64,000 nucleotides of DNA. Source: Confluentibacter lentus. Its GTDB lineage: Bacteria; Bacteroidota; Bacteroidia; Flavobacteriales; Flavobacteriaceae. Under the pieces are notes generated by a model that ran no database searches, had not been told where the DNA came from, and saw only the letters and a list, made by a program, of their open reading frames with translations. The position numbers and the translations under genes were made by a program. Shown in pieces: positions 17,004 through 27,225 of this stretch (position 1 is its first letter; each line of letters begins with the position of its first letter). Where the stretch lies: the NCBI RefSeq assembly GCF_002806995.1, contig NZ_NIHE01000003.1:124001-188000 (forward strand). The letters are read 5' to 3'.

Positions 17004-18026
17004 TCAAATTTTCAGTCGTGCCGAAGCCGCTACATTTTGTTCAGCAAAATCACCATCTAAATATTTTAAATAGCCTACAATGGCAATCATGGCAGCATTA
17101 TCGGTCGTGAATTCGAATTTAGGCACATAAGTGGTCCACCCGAATTTTTGCTCACCATCTTTCAATGCTTTTCTAATACCAGAGTTTGCGGATACACCAC
17201 CGCCAATAGCAATATGTTTAATGCCAGTTTCTTTAACGGCCAGTTTTAATTTGTCAATTAAAATACCAATAATGGTGTGTTGAATAGAGGCACAAATGTC
17301 ATTGATGTTCTCTGCTATAAAATTGGGATTGTTTTTGGTTTCATTCTGGATAAAATATAAAATCCCTGTTTTCAACCCTGAAAAACTAAAATTTAAACCA
17401 TCTACTTTTGGTTTTGTAAAAGCATACGCTTTCGGATTGCCCAATTGCGCTCTTTTATCCATTTCTGGACCGGCAGGATAACCCAAACCGAGTATTTTGC
17501 CACTTTTATCAAACGCTTCGCCAACGGCATCATCAATGGTTTCGCCAATCACTTCCATGTCAAAATAATGGTTCACCTTCACGATTTGTGTATGTCCACC
17601 AGAAATGGTCATTGCCAAAAACGGAAACGGTGGTTTATTGTAACCCTCTTCATCAATAAAATGTGCGAGAATATGTCCTTGCATGTGGTTCACGTCTATA
17701 AGTGGAATATCCAATCCATAAGCCAACGATTTCGCAAAAGAAGTCCCAACAAGGAGCGAACCCATAAGCCCAGGACCACGCGTAAACGCAATGGCATGGA
17801 GTTGATCTTTGGTAATGTTTGCTTTTTTAAGAGCTTGTGTGACTACGGGAACAATGTTTTGTTGATGGGCCCTAGAAGCCAATTCTGGCACCACGCCACC
17901 ATATTCTTCATGTATTTTTTGGTTGGCAATAACATTACTTAAGATACGCCCGTTATGTATTACGGAAGCCGCAGTATCATCGCAAGAAGACTCAATTCCC
18001 AGTATGTAAATATTTTGTGAAGTCAT
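17004..18026 (-). CDS. tsaD: tRNA N6-adenosine threonylcarbamoyltransferase
   Basis: 340 residues, usual length. It transfers the threonylcarbamoyl group from TC-AMP to A37 of ANN-decoding tRNAs, together with TsaB and TsaE. Visible are the ATP/phosphate motif GIESSCDDTAASV at the N-terminus, the metal-binding HMQGH (H114, H118), ISGGHTQIV, GGGVSANSGIR, and a C-terminal FTTDNAAMIA with the conserved Asp. The start is an ATG at 18026. It is divergent from tamB across about 190-250 bases with inverted repeats. Confidence 0.97.
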   Translation of the reverse strand: MTSQNIYILGIESSCDDTAASVIHNGRILSNVIANQKIHEEYGGVVPELASRAHQQNIVPVVTQALKKANITKDQLHAIAFTRGPGLMGSLLVGTSFAKSLAYGLDIPLIDVNHMQGHILAHFIDEEGYNKPPFPFLAMTISGGHTQIVKVNHYFDMEVIGETIDDAVGEAFDKSGKILGLGYPAGPEMDKRAQLGNPKAYAFTKPKVDGLNFSFSGLKTGILYFIQNETKNNPNFIAENINDICASIQHTIIGILIDKLKLAVKETGIKHIAIGGGVSANSGIRKALKDGEQKFGWTTYVPKFEFTTDNAAMIAIVGYLKYLDGDFAEQNVAASARLKI

Positions 18027-18107
18027 TAGTTAAAATTAGGCACAATAATTGTTAATTTTGAAAATAATTAAAAGTCTGATGCTTTCAATTGTCCGTATTT
18101 GCAAAAC

Positions 18108-18181
18108 TACTCATTTATTTTTTTAATGAATGTGTAAAAATTGTTTAAGTAGTTTGCTTTAGACAATTTTTTAAATGAGTA
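18108..18181. other. Imperfect long inverted repeat in the tsaD-tamB intergenic region
   Basis: TACTCATTTA (18108-18117) pairs with TAAATGAGTA (18172-18181), and AAAAATTGT (18136-18144) pairs with ACAATTTTT (18163-18171). The two right arms are contiguous, so 19 adjacent bases pair with two left segments separated by an 18-base bulge, and the inner loop is also 18 bases. It could be a structured leader RNA of tamB, a cruciform or a regulator site. No protein partner can be named. Confidence 0.5.
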
Positions 18182-18282
18182 TTTGCTAGGGAAATATAGT
18201 TCATTCTTAATAAAATAATATCTTTAAACGTATCAAAAAAGCCTTAAAAATAGCATCAAAAATAGTAGGTGTACTACTACTC

Positions 18283-21200
18283 TTGTTCATCATTTTGGTG
18301 TTAATATTATCTATTCCTGCCATACAAACCCGACTTGGTAAATATGCCACCAACCGTCTTAATGAAGAATTTGGCACCAATATTAATATTGGAAAGGTAG
18401 GATTGCAATTTAATGGCGATGTTGAGCTTAAGCAAATTTATGTAGAAGATTATAAAAAAGATACCCTGATTAGTATAGCCGAATTAAACACTTCAATTTT
18501 AAGTATAAGGAACTTGATTAATGGCAAGTTGGCTTTTGGGGATATCGATATTATGGATTTAGTCTTTAATATTAAAACCTATCAAGGGGAGAATGATACC
18601 AATTTAGATGTTTTTGTAGCCAAATTTGAAGATGATAACCCAAGGGTTGAAGAGAGCCACTTTTTAATGTCTTCTAGTGATGTTTCCATTTACAACGGGA
18701 TTTTTAAATTGACCGATGAAAATAAAGAAACGGTCAAACTCTTAGCATTTTATAATTTGAACATTAATGCTACTAACTTTTTAATTAACGGTAGTGATGT
18801 TAGCGCTAGAATAAACACATTAGCTTTTAAAGATCATAGGGGTTTTGAAATGAAAAATATGACAACAAATTTTTCATACACATTAAAGGACATGATATTT
18901 TCCAGTCTTGATATTGAAACACCTCACTCAAATTTAAAAGGGTATTTGCAATTTGTTTATAACAGGGAAGACTTTATAGATTTTGAAAACAAAGTAAAGA
19001 TAGTTGCGAATTTTAAGGATTCCAGCATATTGCTAGATGAGCTGAATATTTTTTATAACGAGTTTGGTAAAAACCAACTTGTCACTTTTAATGCCGATTT
19101 AACGGGAACTTTAAACGATTTGTATGTTGGTGATGTGGAATTGAACACCAACACCAATACCCAAGTTTACGGTAATATGCACTTTAAAAACCTATTTAAT
19201 AGCGAGCCGGATAATTTTTATATGGACGGAAGTTTTACAAATCTTTCTTCAACTTATAAAGATTTAAAAGCTATGTTACCTAATGTTTTAGGAGCTTCCA
19301 TTCCAAGTGCTTTCGATAAACTGGGTAAATTTACCATAGCTGGAAAAACTGAAATTACATCTTCCACGGTTAAAGCCAATATTCAAATAGATACCGATTT
19401 AGGCTTTCTTGATTCTAAACTGGAAATAAATAAAATTAATGACATAGATAATGCTATTTATAAAGGCAATGTCGCTTTTGAAAATTTTGATTTTGGAGTG
19501 TTTTTAAATGACCCAAAAATTGGTTTAGGGTCTTTAAATGTTGATGTTAAAGGACAGGGGTTTATTGCTGCAACCATTAATACACAGGTCATTGGTAATA
19601 TTTTCGAAATAGAATATAACGATTATAATTATACATCCATCAAAGTTGAAGGGAATGTTAGAAACAAAATATTTGACGGAAATCTTATTTCAAATGATGA
19701 AAATTTAATGCTAAATTTTAATGGATTGGTAGATTTTTCAGAAAAAGATAATAAGTATGATTTCGAAGCCAATATAGGTTATGCCAATTTAAACGCATTA
19801 AATTTTATAAAGAAAGACAGCATATCTATTTTAAGAAGTAATGTTAAGATGAATGTAAATGGCAGCTCATTGGATAATGCCTATGGTAAAATTTCATTCA
19901 GTAACACCTCATATAAAAATCAAAATGACACCTATTATTTTGATAAGTTTGACGTTACTTCTAGGTTTGAAGACAAAATCCGATTTTTAGAAATAAACTC
20001 ACCCGATATCATTGAAGGTAATTTAAACGGACGTTTTGTGATTAAGGATTTGCCCAAACTAGTGCAAAATTCAATAGGGCATATTTACACAAATTACATT
20101 CCTAATAAAGTGACCAGTAATCAATATGTTGATTTTAATTTTAAAATTTATAACAAAATTATTGAAGTTTTTTATCCTGAAATAGAGCTAGGTAAAAACA
20201 CATTTATAAGGGGCAGGGTTGAAACCGATGAAGAAAAATTTAGGGTAACGTTTAAATCTCCTGAAATAAAAGTATATGATTATTTTGCCAATAATATAGA
20301 ACTGCAAGTAGATAATAGTAATCCGCTTTTTAACACGTATTTAGAAGTAGATAGCATCAATACAAAATACTACAATGTTTCTAAACTTAATTTAATAAAT
20401 GTGACGCTTCGTGACACCTTATTTATGAGGGCTGAATTTACAGGCGGAAAACAAAATAAAGATAGTTACAATTTAAGTTTTTACCATACCATTAATGAAG
20501 ATAAACAATCTGTTGTCGGCTTTAAAACCTCTGATATCACTATAAAGGATACCAAATGGTACATAAACGAAAAACAAGATAGGTTTAACAAATTCACATT
20601 CAATAATAGCTTTACGTATTTCAATATTGACAGGTTATTTATAAACCATGAAAATCAAGAATTAAGCCTTTCTGGATTTATAAAAGATTCTACCCAAAAA
20701 GATTTAAAACTTAATTTTAAAAATGTAGATCTAGCTAAAATTACCCCAGATATAGATAGCTTGTCTTTAGGAGGAAATGTGAATGGTAAATTGGATCTTT
20801 TACAGAAAAATGGTAATTATTTACCAAACTCCACTATTGTTATAGATAATTTTAAGGTTAATGATTTTGAGTTTGGATCGTTTGACGCCAGTATTACAGG
20901 TAATGAAAACCTAACAAATTATATTGTTGACGTAACTATCAAGGATGATGTTAAAAAATCATTCAGGGCGCAAGGGGATATTAGTGTCATGGGCAGCGAA
21001 CCCAATATTGATGTCAGTTTAACTTTTAATGATTTTGCATTAAAACCATTAAACCCATTACTCCAAGATGTATTGAGCAATATTAGAGGAAGTGTTACGG
21101 GAGATGTCAACCTTAATGGTAATTTAAAGCAGCCCGATATCAATGGAAATCTTACCTTAAATAAAGCAGGGTTAACCATACCATATCTTAATGTCGATTA

Positions 21201-22740
21201 CAGTTTTGCCGATAAATCCTCGGTCACTTTAAAAGATCAAAGTTTTATTTTTAACAACATTCAATTAACGGATACTAAGTTTAACTCAAAAGGACAATTA
21301 AATGGTAGTTTGAGCCATACAAATTTTTCGAAATGGGCTTTAGATTTACGATTAAATACACCTAGATTGCTAGTTCTAGATACTAAATTGACCGATGAAT
21401 CCGCCTATTATGGCACGGGCTTTATTGGTGGTTCAGCAACCATTAAGGGGCCAACAGACCAATTGTCCATAGCAGTAGTAGGAGAGACCAAGGCGGGAAC
21501 TGTATTTAAAATTCCGTTAAATAATACAGAGTCTTTTGGAGATAATTCATTCATTCATTTTATAACCAAAGAAGAAAAAGAGGCCAAACAAAAAGGTATT
21601 GATTTGGTTTTAAATGATGTTTATGGTCTTGAATTGGACTTTGATTTAGATATTACTGAAGATGCCGAGGTAGAACTCATCATCAATCAAGAAACAGGGC
21701 ATGCTTTAAGGGGAAGAGGGAATGGTAACATACTTTTAGAAATCAACACCAACGGGAAGTTTAATATGTGGGGGGATTTTTCGGTATTTCAAGGGGTATA
21801 TAATTTTGCTTATGGTGGCTTAATTAGAAAAGAATTCACAGTAAAACCAGGGGGAACCATTGCTTGGGATGGCGATCCATTAAAAGCACGTATTAATATT
21901 TCAGCAGTTTATAGAACAGAAACCAACCCATCGCCATTATTGGATAATCCAATTAATAGAAGCATTCCTGTTAATTTGAATATTACTTTAACGGGACAAT
22001 TAGAACAACCCGTACCACTGTATCAGTTTGAATTTCCAAATGTAAATTCTGCTGTAAAATCCGAGCTTCAGTACCGATTGGAGTCTGAGGAAGATAAGCA
22101 AAACCAAGCCCTTTATTTACTATCAACAGGCTCTTTTTCTAGAGGAATAAGCGAACTTAATTTTTCTGGCACCATTGCAGAAAGGCTTAATGGCATTATT
22201 AATAGCTTTTTTACAAACGGAGATGGTAAACTAAATATAGGTGTTAATTATGAAGTAGGTACCAACAGACCTGATTATAGAACAGATAGTAGATTCGATT
22301 TAAAATTGCAAACAAAAATCAGTGATCGTGTACTTATTAATGGTAAGGTAGGCGTACCTGTTGGAGGGTCGGGGGCCAATGAAACAGTCGTAGCAGGAGA
22401 TGTTGAAATTAATTTTTTATTGAATGAAGACGGTACTTTAACAGCCAATGTATTTAACAGGGAAAATAGTATCAGGAATTTTGGTGAAGCCATTGGTTAT
22501 ACACAAGGCGTTGGGCTTACTTATAGTGTTGATTTCGATACATTTAGAGAGTTAATACGAAGTTTATTTAAAAAGGAGGAAACTCCGGAAAGTCTAATCC
22601 AGGAGGAAGAACCCCCTCAAGAAGTTAAACCTCAAGAAGAAGCCGAAGATTATGATGAGGATGGATATGAAGAAGATGATGAAGCAAATGCCTTTCCTGG
22701 TTTTATTAAACAAAAGTCTACAAAGAAAAAAGATGAATAA
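18283..22740 (+). CDS. tamB: Translocation and assembly module TamB
   Basis: 1485 residues from the first usable start, a TTG at 18283. The long middle is made of repeated short beta strands (AsmA/TamB-like beta-helix groove) and the C-terminal 400 residues form the TamB/DUF490 domain, ending in a very acidic tail (EEAEDYDEDGYEEDDE). TamB spans the periplasm and carries lipids or assists outer-membrane protein insertion. The start is doubtful: the open frame continues upstream to a TAA at 18211 and encodes FKRIKKALKIASKIVGVLLL, an obvious basic plus hydrophobic anchor, but with no ATG, GTG or TTG there. An ATC at 18220 or another rare start is possible. Confidence 0.88.
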   Translation: MFIILVLILSIPAIQTRLGKYATNRLNEEFGTNINIGKVGLQFNGDVELKQIYVEDYKKDTLISIAELNTSILSIRNLINGKLAFGDIDIMDLVFNIKTYQGENDTNLDVFVAKFEDDNPRVEESHFLMSSSDVSIYNGIFKLTDENKETVKLLAFYNLNINATNFLINGSDVSARINTLAFKDHRGFEMKNMTTNFSYTLKDMIFSSLDIETPHSNLKGYLQFVYNREDFIDFENKVKIVANFKDSSILLDELNIFYNEFGKNQLVTFNADLTGTLNDLYVGDVELNTNTNTQVYGNMHFKNLFNSEPDNFYMDGSFTNLSSTYKDLKAMLPNVLGASIPSAFDKLGKFTIAGKTEITSSTVKANIQIDTDLGFLDSKLEINKINDIDNAIYKGNVAFENFDFGVFLNDPKIGLGSLNVDVKGQGFIAATINTQVIGNIFEIEYNDYNYTSIKVEGNVRNKIFDGNLISNDENLMLNFNGLVDFSEKDNKYDFEANIGYANLNALNFIKKDSISILRSNVKMNVNGSSLDNAYGKISFSNTSYKNQNDTYYFDKFDVTSRFEDKIRFLEINSPDIIEGNLNGRFVIKDLPKLVQNSIGHIYTNYIPNKVTSNQYVDFNFKIYNKIIEVFYPEIELGKNTFIRGRVETDEEKFRVTFKSPEIKVYDYFANNIELQVDNSNPLFNTYLEVDSINTKYYNVSKLNLINVTLRDTLFMRAEFTGGKQNKDSYNLSFYHTINEDKQSVVGFKTSDITIKDTKWYINEKQDRFNKFTFNNSFTYFNIDRLFINHENQELSLSGFIKDSTQKDLKLNFKNVDLAKITPDIDSLSLGGNVNGKLDLLQKNGNYLPNSTIVIDNFKVNDFEFGSFDASITGNENLTNYIVDVTIKDDVKKSFRAQGDISVMGSEPNIDVSLTFNDFALKPLNPLLQDVLSNIRGSVTGDVNLNGNLKQPDINGNLTLNKAGLTIPYLNVDYSFADKSSVTLKDQSFIFNNIQLTDTKFNSKGQLNGSLSHTNFSKWALDLRLNTPRLLVLDTKLTDESAYYGTGFIGGSATIKGPTDQLSIAVVGETKAGTVFKIPLNNTESFGDNSFIHFITKEEKEAKQKGIDLVLNDVYGLELDFDLDITEDAEVELIINQETGHALRGRGNGNILLEINTNGKFNMWGDFSVFQGVYNFAYGGLIRKEFTVKPGGTIAWDGDPLKARINISAVYRTETNPSPLLDNPINRSIPVNLNITLTGQLEQPVPLYQFEFPNVNSAVKSELQYRLESEEDKQNQALYLLSTGSFSRGISELNFSGTIAERLNGIINSFFTNGDGKLNIGVNYEVGTNRPDYRTDSRFDLKLQTKISDRVLINGKVGVPVGGSGANETVVAGDVEINFLLNEDGTLTANVFNRENSIRNFGEAIGYTQGVGLTYSVDFDTFRELIRSLFKKEETPESLIQEEEPPQEVKPQEEAEDYDEDGYEEDDEANAFPGFIKQKSTKKKDE

Positions 22741-22747
22741 TTTAAGA

Positions 22748-22764
22748 AAAAAAGCCTCTTTTTT
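22748..22764 (+). terminator. Probable terminator after tamB
   Basis: AAAAAAG (22748-22754) pairs with CTTTTTT (22758-22764) around a CCT loop, 8 bases after the tamB stop. The stem is mostly A-T and weak, but it ends in a T-run on the plus strand. Confidence 0.4.
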
Positions 22765-22808
22765 GTATAAAAATTAAAATTTCATATTTTTTATTAACTA
22801 AAACGTTA

Positions 22809-22816
22809 TAGTTTTG
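22809..22816 (+). promoter_or_regulatory. Probable pfkA -7 element (TAGTTTTG)
   Basis: TAGTTTTG matches TAnnTTTG. It is 79 bases before the pfkA ATG. No convincing -33 TTG lies at the expected spacing, so the assignment is tentative. Confidence 0.35.
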
Positions 22817-22895
22817 CAACTCCCATTAAAATAGGATAAATGCTATCGCTATCTAATTTTTCTTTAGTAATTTTACCTATAATTAAAAAATTTCC

Positions 22896-24901
<2,006 letters not shown>

Positions 24902-24924
24902 TTCAAGAAAAAAGTAGTATTAAC

Positions 24925-24971
24925 AACTCCACAGATGTATTGTAAACCGCAAGATTCTGTGGAGTTTTTTA
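24925..24971 (+). terminator. Strong intrinsic terminator of pfkA-gap
   Basis: AACTCCACAGA at 24925-24935 pairs perfectly with TCTGTGGAGTT at 24956-24966 (11 bp, 20-base loop), running into TTTTTT. It is 23 bases after the gap stop and 12 bases before the next gene. Confidence 0.85.
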
Positions 24972-24982
24972 TTTAAAACCCC

Positions 24983-25843
24983 ATGATTTTAATTGTTGAT
25001 AGTGGCTCTACAAAAAGTGATTGGATTGCTGTAGATAATAACGGAAATAAGTTAAAGGAAAAGATTCGTACTAAAGGACTTAATCCAGAAATCTTAACAG
25101 AGGACAAACTAAAAAAAATAATTAAAAAGAATCCAGATTTAAAGGCACATAAAACCGAAGTCACTCATGTGTTTTTTTACGGAGCCGGTTGTGGAACGGA
25201 TAGAGGTAAAGAGATCGTGCGTAATGTACTCAAAGATATTTTTTTAAATGCGGTTGTAAAAGTAGAAGAGGATACTTTGGCAGCGGTTTATGGCACGATT
25301 AATCATGACACCGAAGCTGCCGTGGTTTGTATTTTGGGAACTGGTTCTAACTGTAGCTATTTTGATGGGAAAATATTGCACCAGCGTGTACAATCTTTAG
25401 GTTATATTTTAATGGACGATGCTTCAGGTAATTATTACGGCAAGGAACTCATTAGGGATTATTATTTCAATCACATGCCTGAAGCTATTAAAGTAGCCTT
25501 TGGCAGCAAGTATAATTTGGAACCAGATTATATTAAGTATAATATTTATAAGCAATCCAATCCAAATGCCTATTTAGCAAACTTTGCGGAATTTATGTTT
25601 TTAAATAAAGATTCCGAATACATTGTGGAGCTTATAAAAAAAGGCATTCGCTTGTTTGTAAAAAACATGATCATGCAGTACAAGGAAGAAATTAAAACCG
25701 TTCCCGTACATTTTGCAGGCTCTATTGCTTATTTCTCAAAAGAAGAAATTAAAGAAGTCGCACAAGAAATGGGCTTTACAGTTGGTAATTTTGAACGTCG
25801 TCCTATTGAAGGGTTGGTGACTTTCCATACTAAAAATTTATAA
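24983..25843 (+). CDS. BadF/BadG-type ATPase, N-acetylglucosamine kinase-like
   Basis: 286 residues of the ASKHA fold. The phosphate-1 motif DSGSTKSDW opens the protein (6-14), GTGSNCSYF near 113-121 is the phosphate-2 type motif, and LMDDASGNYYGKELIRDYY follows. This resembles the N-acetylglucosamine/glucosamine kinase branch of the BadF/BadG/BcrA/BcrD family, likely acting in cell-wall amino-sugar recycling. The substrate is inferred. It starts just after the gap terminator and is followed 24 bases later by an ABC ATPase gene. Confidence 0.82.
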   Translation: MILIVDSGSTKSDWIAVDNNGNKLKEKIRTKGLNPEILTEDKLKKIIKKNPDLKAHKTEVTHVFFYGAGCGTDRGKEIVRNVLKDIFLNAVVKVEEDTLAAVYGTINHDTEAAVVCILGTGSNCSYFDGKILHQRVQSLGYILMDDASGNYYGKELIRDYYFNHMPEAIKVAFGSKYNLEPDYIKYNIYKQSNPNAYLANFAEFMFLNKDSEYIVELIKKGIRLFVKNMIMQYKEEIKTVPVHFAGSIAYFSKEEIKEVAQEMGFTVGNFERRPIEGLVTFHTKNL

Positions 25844-25867
25844 TCATATTTCTTAATAAACCATTTT

Positions 25868-27094
25868 TTGAATACTCATATTGCGCTTTATATTTCAAAT
25901 AAGAATGATAAACATCAACTTATTGAGCGTATTATAGATGGTCAACTTTTTGATGGCTTTTCAAATTTAAAAGGTGCTGTTTTTTCTGAAATCATTTTAA
26001 ATCAATTCATTCAAGAAGAAATCATCCATGAGCATTTTGATGTTTTAACAGATACCAAAAATAGTCTTCAAAAATCTTCTGAAGGGGAACGAAAAAAAGC
26101 CTTATTAAATCATCTCATTTTGCAAAACCCAGAATACCTTATTGCAGATAATGTTTTTGGTAATCTGGATACTTCGGCACAAGCAGAGATTCAACAGACT
26201 TTAAAGCAATTAAGTTTAAAAATTCCTATCATACAGATTACAAATAGAGTGGGAGATATACTTTCTTTTATTGATAAAATTTATCGATTACAAGAAAACA
26301 CTTTGGTGCCTATTAATGATATAAATTTTTTAAAAGTGGAAACCCACACTTTGTTTGTAGAATCATTGCCAAAAAATCACCATTCAACTTTAAAAAAAAT
26401 TAATCCGTTAGTGACATTTAAAAATGTATCGGTCAATTATGGGGACAGGCCTATTTTAAACACCATTAATTGGGAAATTAAATCCGGGGAATTTTGGCAA
26501 CTTAAAGGCCCAAACGGTTCTGGAAAAAGCACCATATTGTCTATGATTTCTGGTGATAATCCCAAAGCGTTTTTACAGGACATCACCTTATTCGGTATGA
26601 AAAAGGGGAGTGGTGAAACGGTCTGGGATATTAAAAGGCATATTGGTTATTTTTCATCCGACATGCTGAGAGGGTTTTTACGGTCAGATTCCATTGAAAA
26701 CATGATTATTTCAGGTTTTTTTGATTCCATAGGGCTTTATAAATTCCCGTTGGAACGGCAAACCCTTATAGCGCATCAATGGTTACGTATTTTGAATATG
26801 TTTGATATTAAAGAAACGAACTTTTTGTCATTATCTACTGGTCACCAACGCTTGGTTTTGATTGCCAGAGCCATGGTAAAACAACCACCTTTATTAATTT
26901 TAGATGAACCCACCAACGGACTCGATGATGTAGATGCTCAATTATTCACGCAACTCGTAAATAAAATAGCTTCAGAAAGTGATACCGCTATTTTATACGT
27001 ATCTCACAGGCAAGAAGTGGGGCTCAAACCCGATTTTATTTATGAGTTAGTACCAAATGAAAATGGTTCTATTGGGAAAATAGTGTCTTCTTAA
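25868..27094 (+). CDS. ABC ATPase with degenerate N-terminal half (ModF/PhrA-like)
   Basis: 408 residues from a TTG start. The C-terminal half is a complete nucleotide-binding domain: Walker A GPNGSGKST (214-222), signature LSTGHQR (322-328), Walker B LLILDEP (342-348) and the switch histidine H380. The N-terminal half keeps a signature-like SSEGERKKALL (70-80) and a Walker-B-like LIADNVFGNLD (91-101), but no Walker A precedes it, so one site of the pair is probably non-catalytic. No membrane partner is encoded nearby. ModF/PhrA-type soluble ABC proteins are the closest family. Confidence 0.87.
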   Translation: MNTHIALYISNKNDKHQLIERIIDGQLFDGFSNLKGAVFSEIILNQFIQEEIIHEHFDVLTDTKNSLQKSSEGERKKALLNHLILQNPEYLIADNVFGNLDTSAQAEIQQTLKQLSLKIPIIQITNRVGDILSFIDKIYRLQENTLVPINDINFLKVETHTLFVESLPKNHHSTLKKINPLVTFKNVSVNYGDRPILNTINWEIKSGEFWQLKGPNGSGKSTILSMISGDNPKAFLQDITLFGMKKGSGETVWDIKRHIGYFSSDMLRGFLRSDSIENMIISGFFDSIGLYKFPLERQTLIAHQWLRILNMFDIKETNFLSLSTGHQRLVLIARAMVKQPPLLILDEPTNGLDDVDAQLFTQLVNKIASESDTAILYVSHRQEVGLKPDFIYELVPNENGSIGKIVSS

Positions 27095-27225
27095 TAAATA
27101 AATGTGGACTGTTAAGTTTTACCTTATGAAACATGATTGAATATAGTAAACGTTATCGAATCATTTTGCATTTACTGATTTCTGATTTTACTTGATTGTC
27201 ATTCGAACATTAAGTTTAACGTGTT

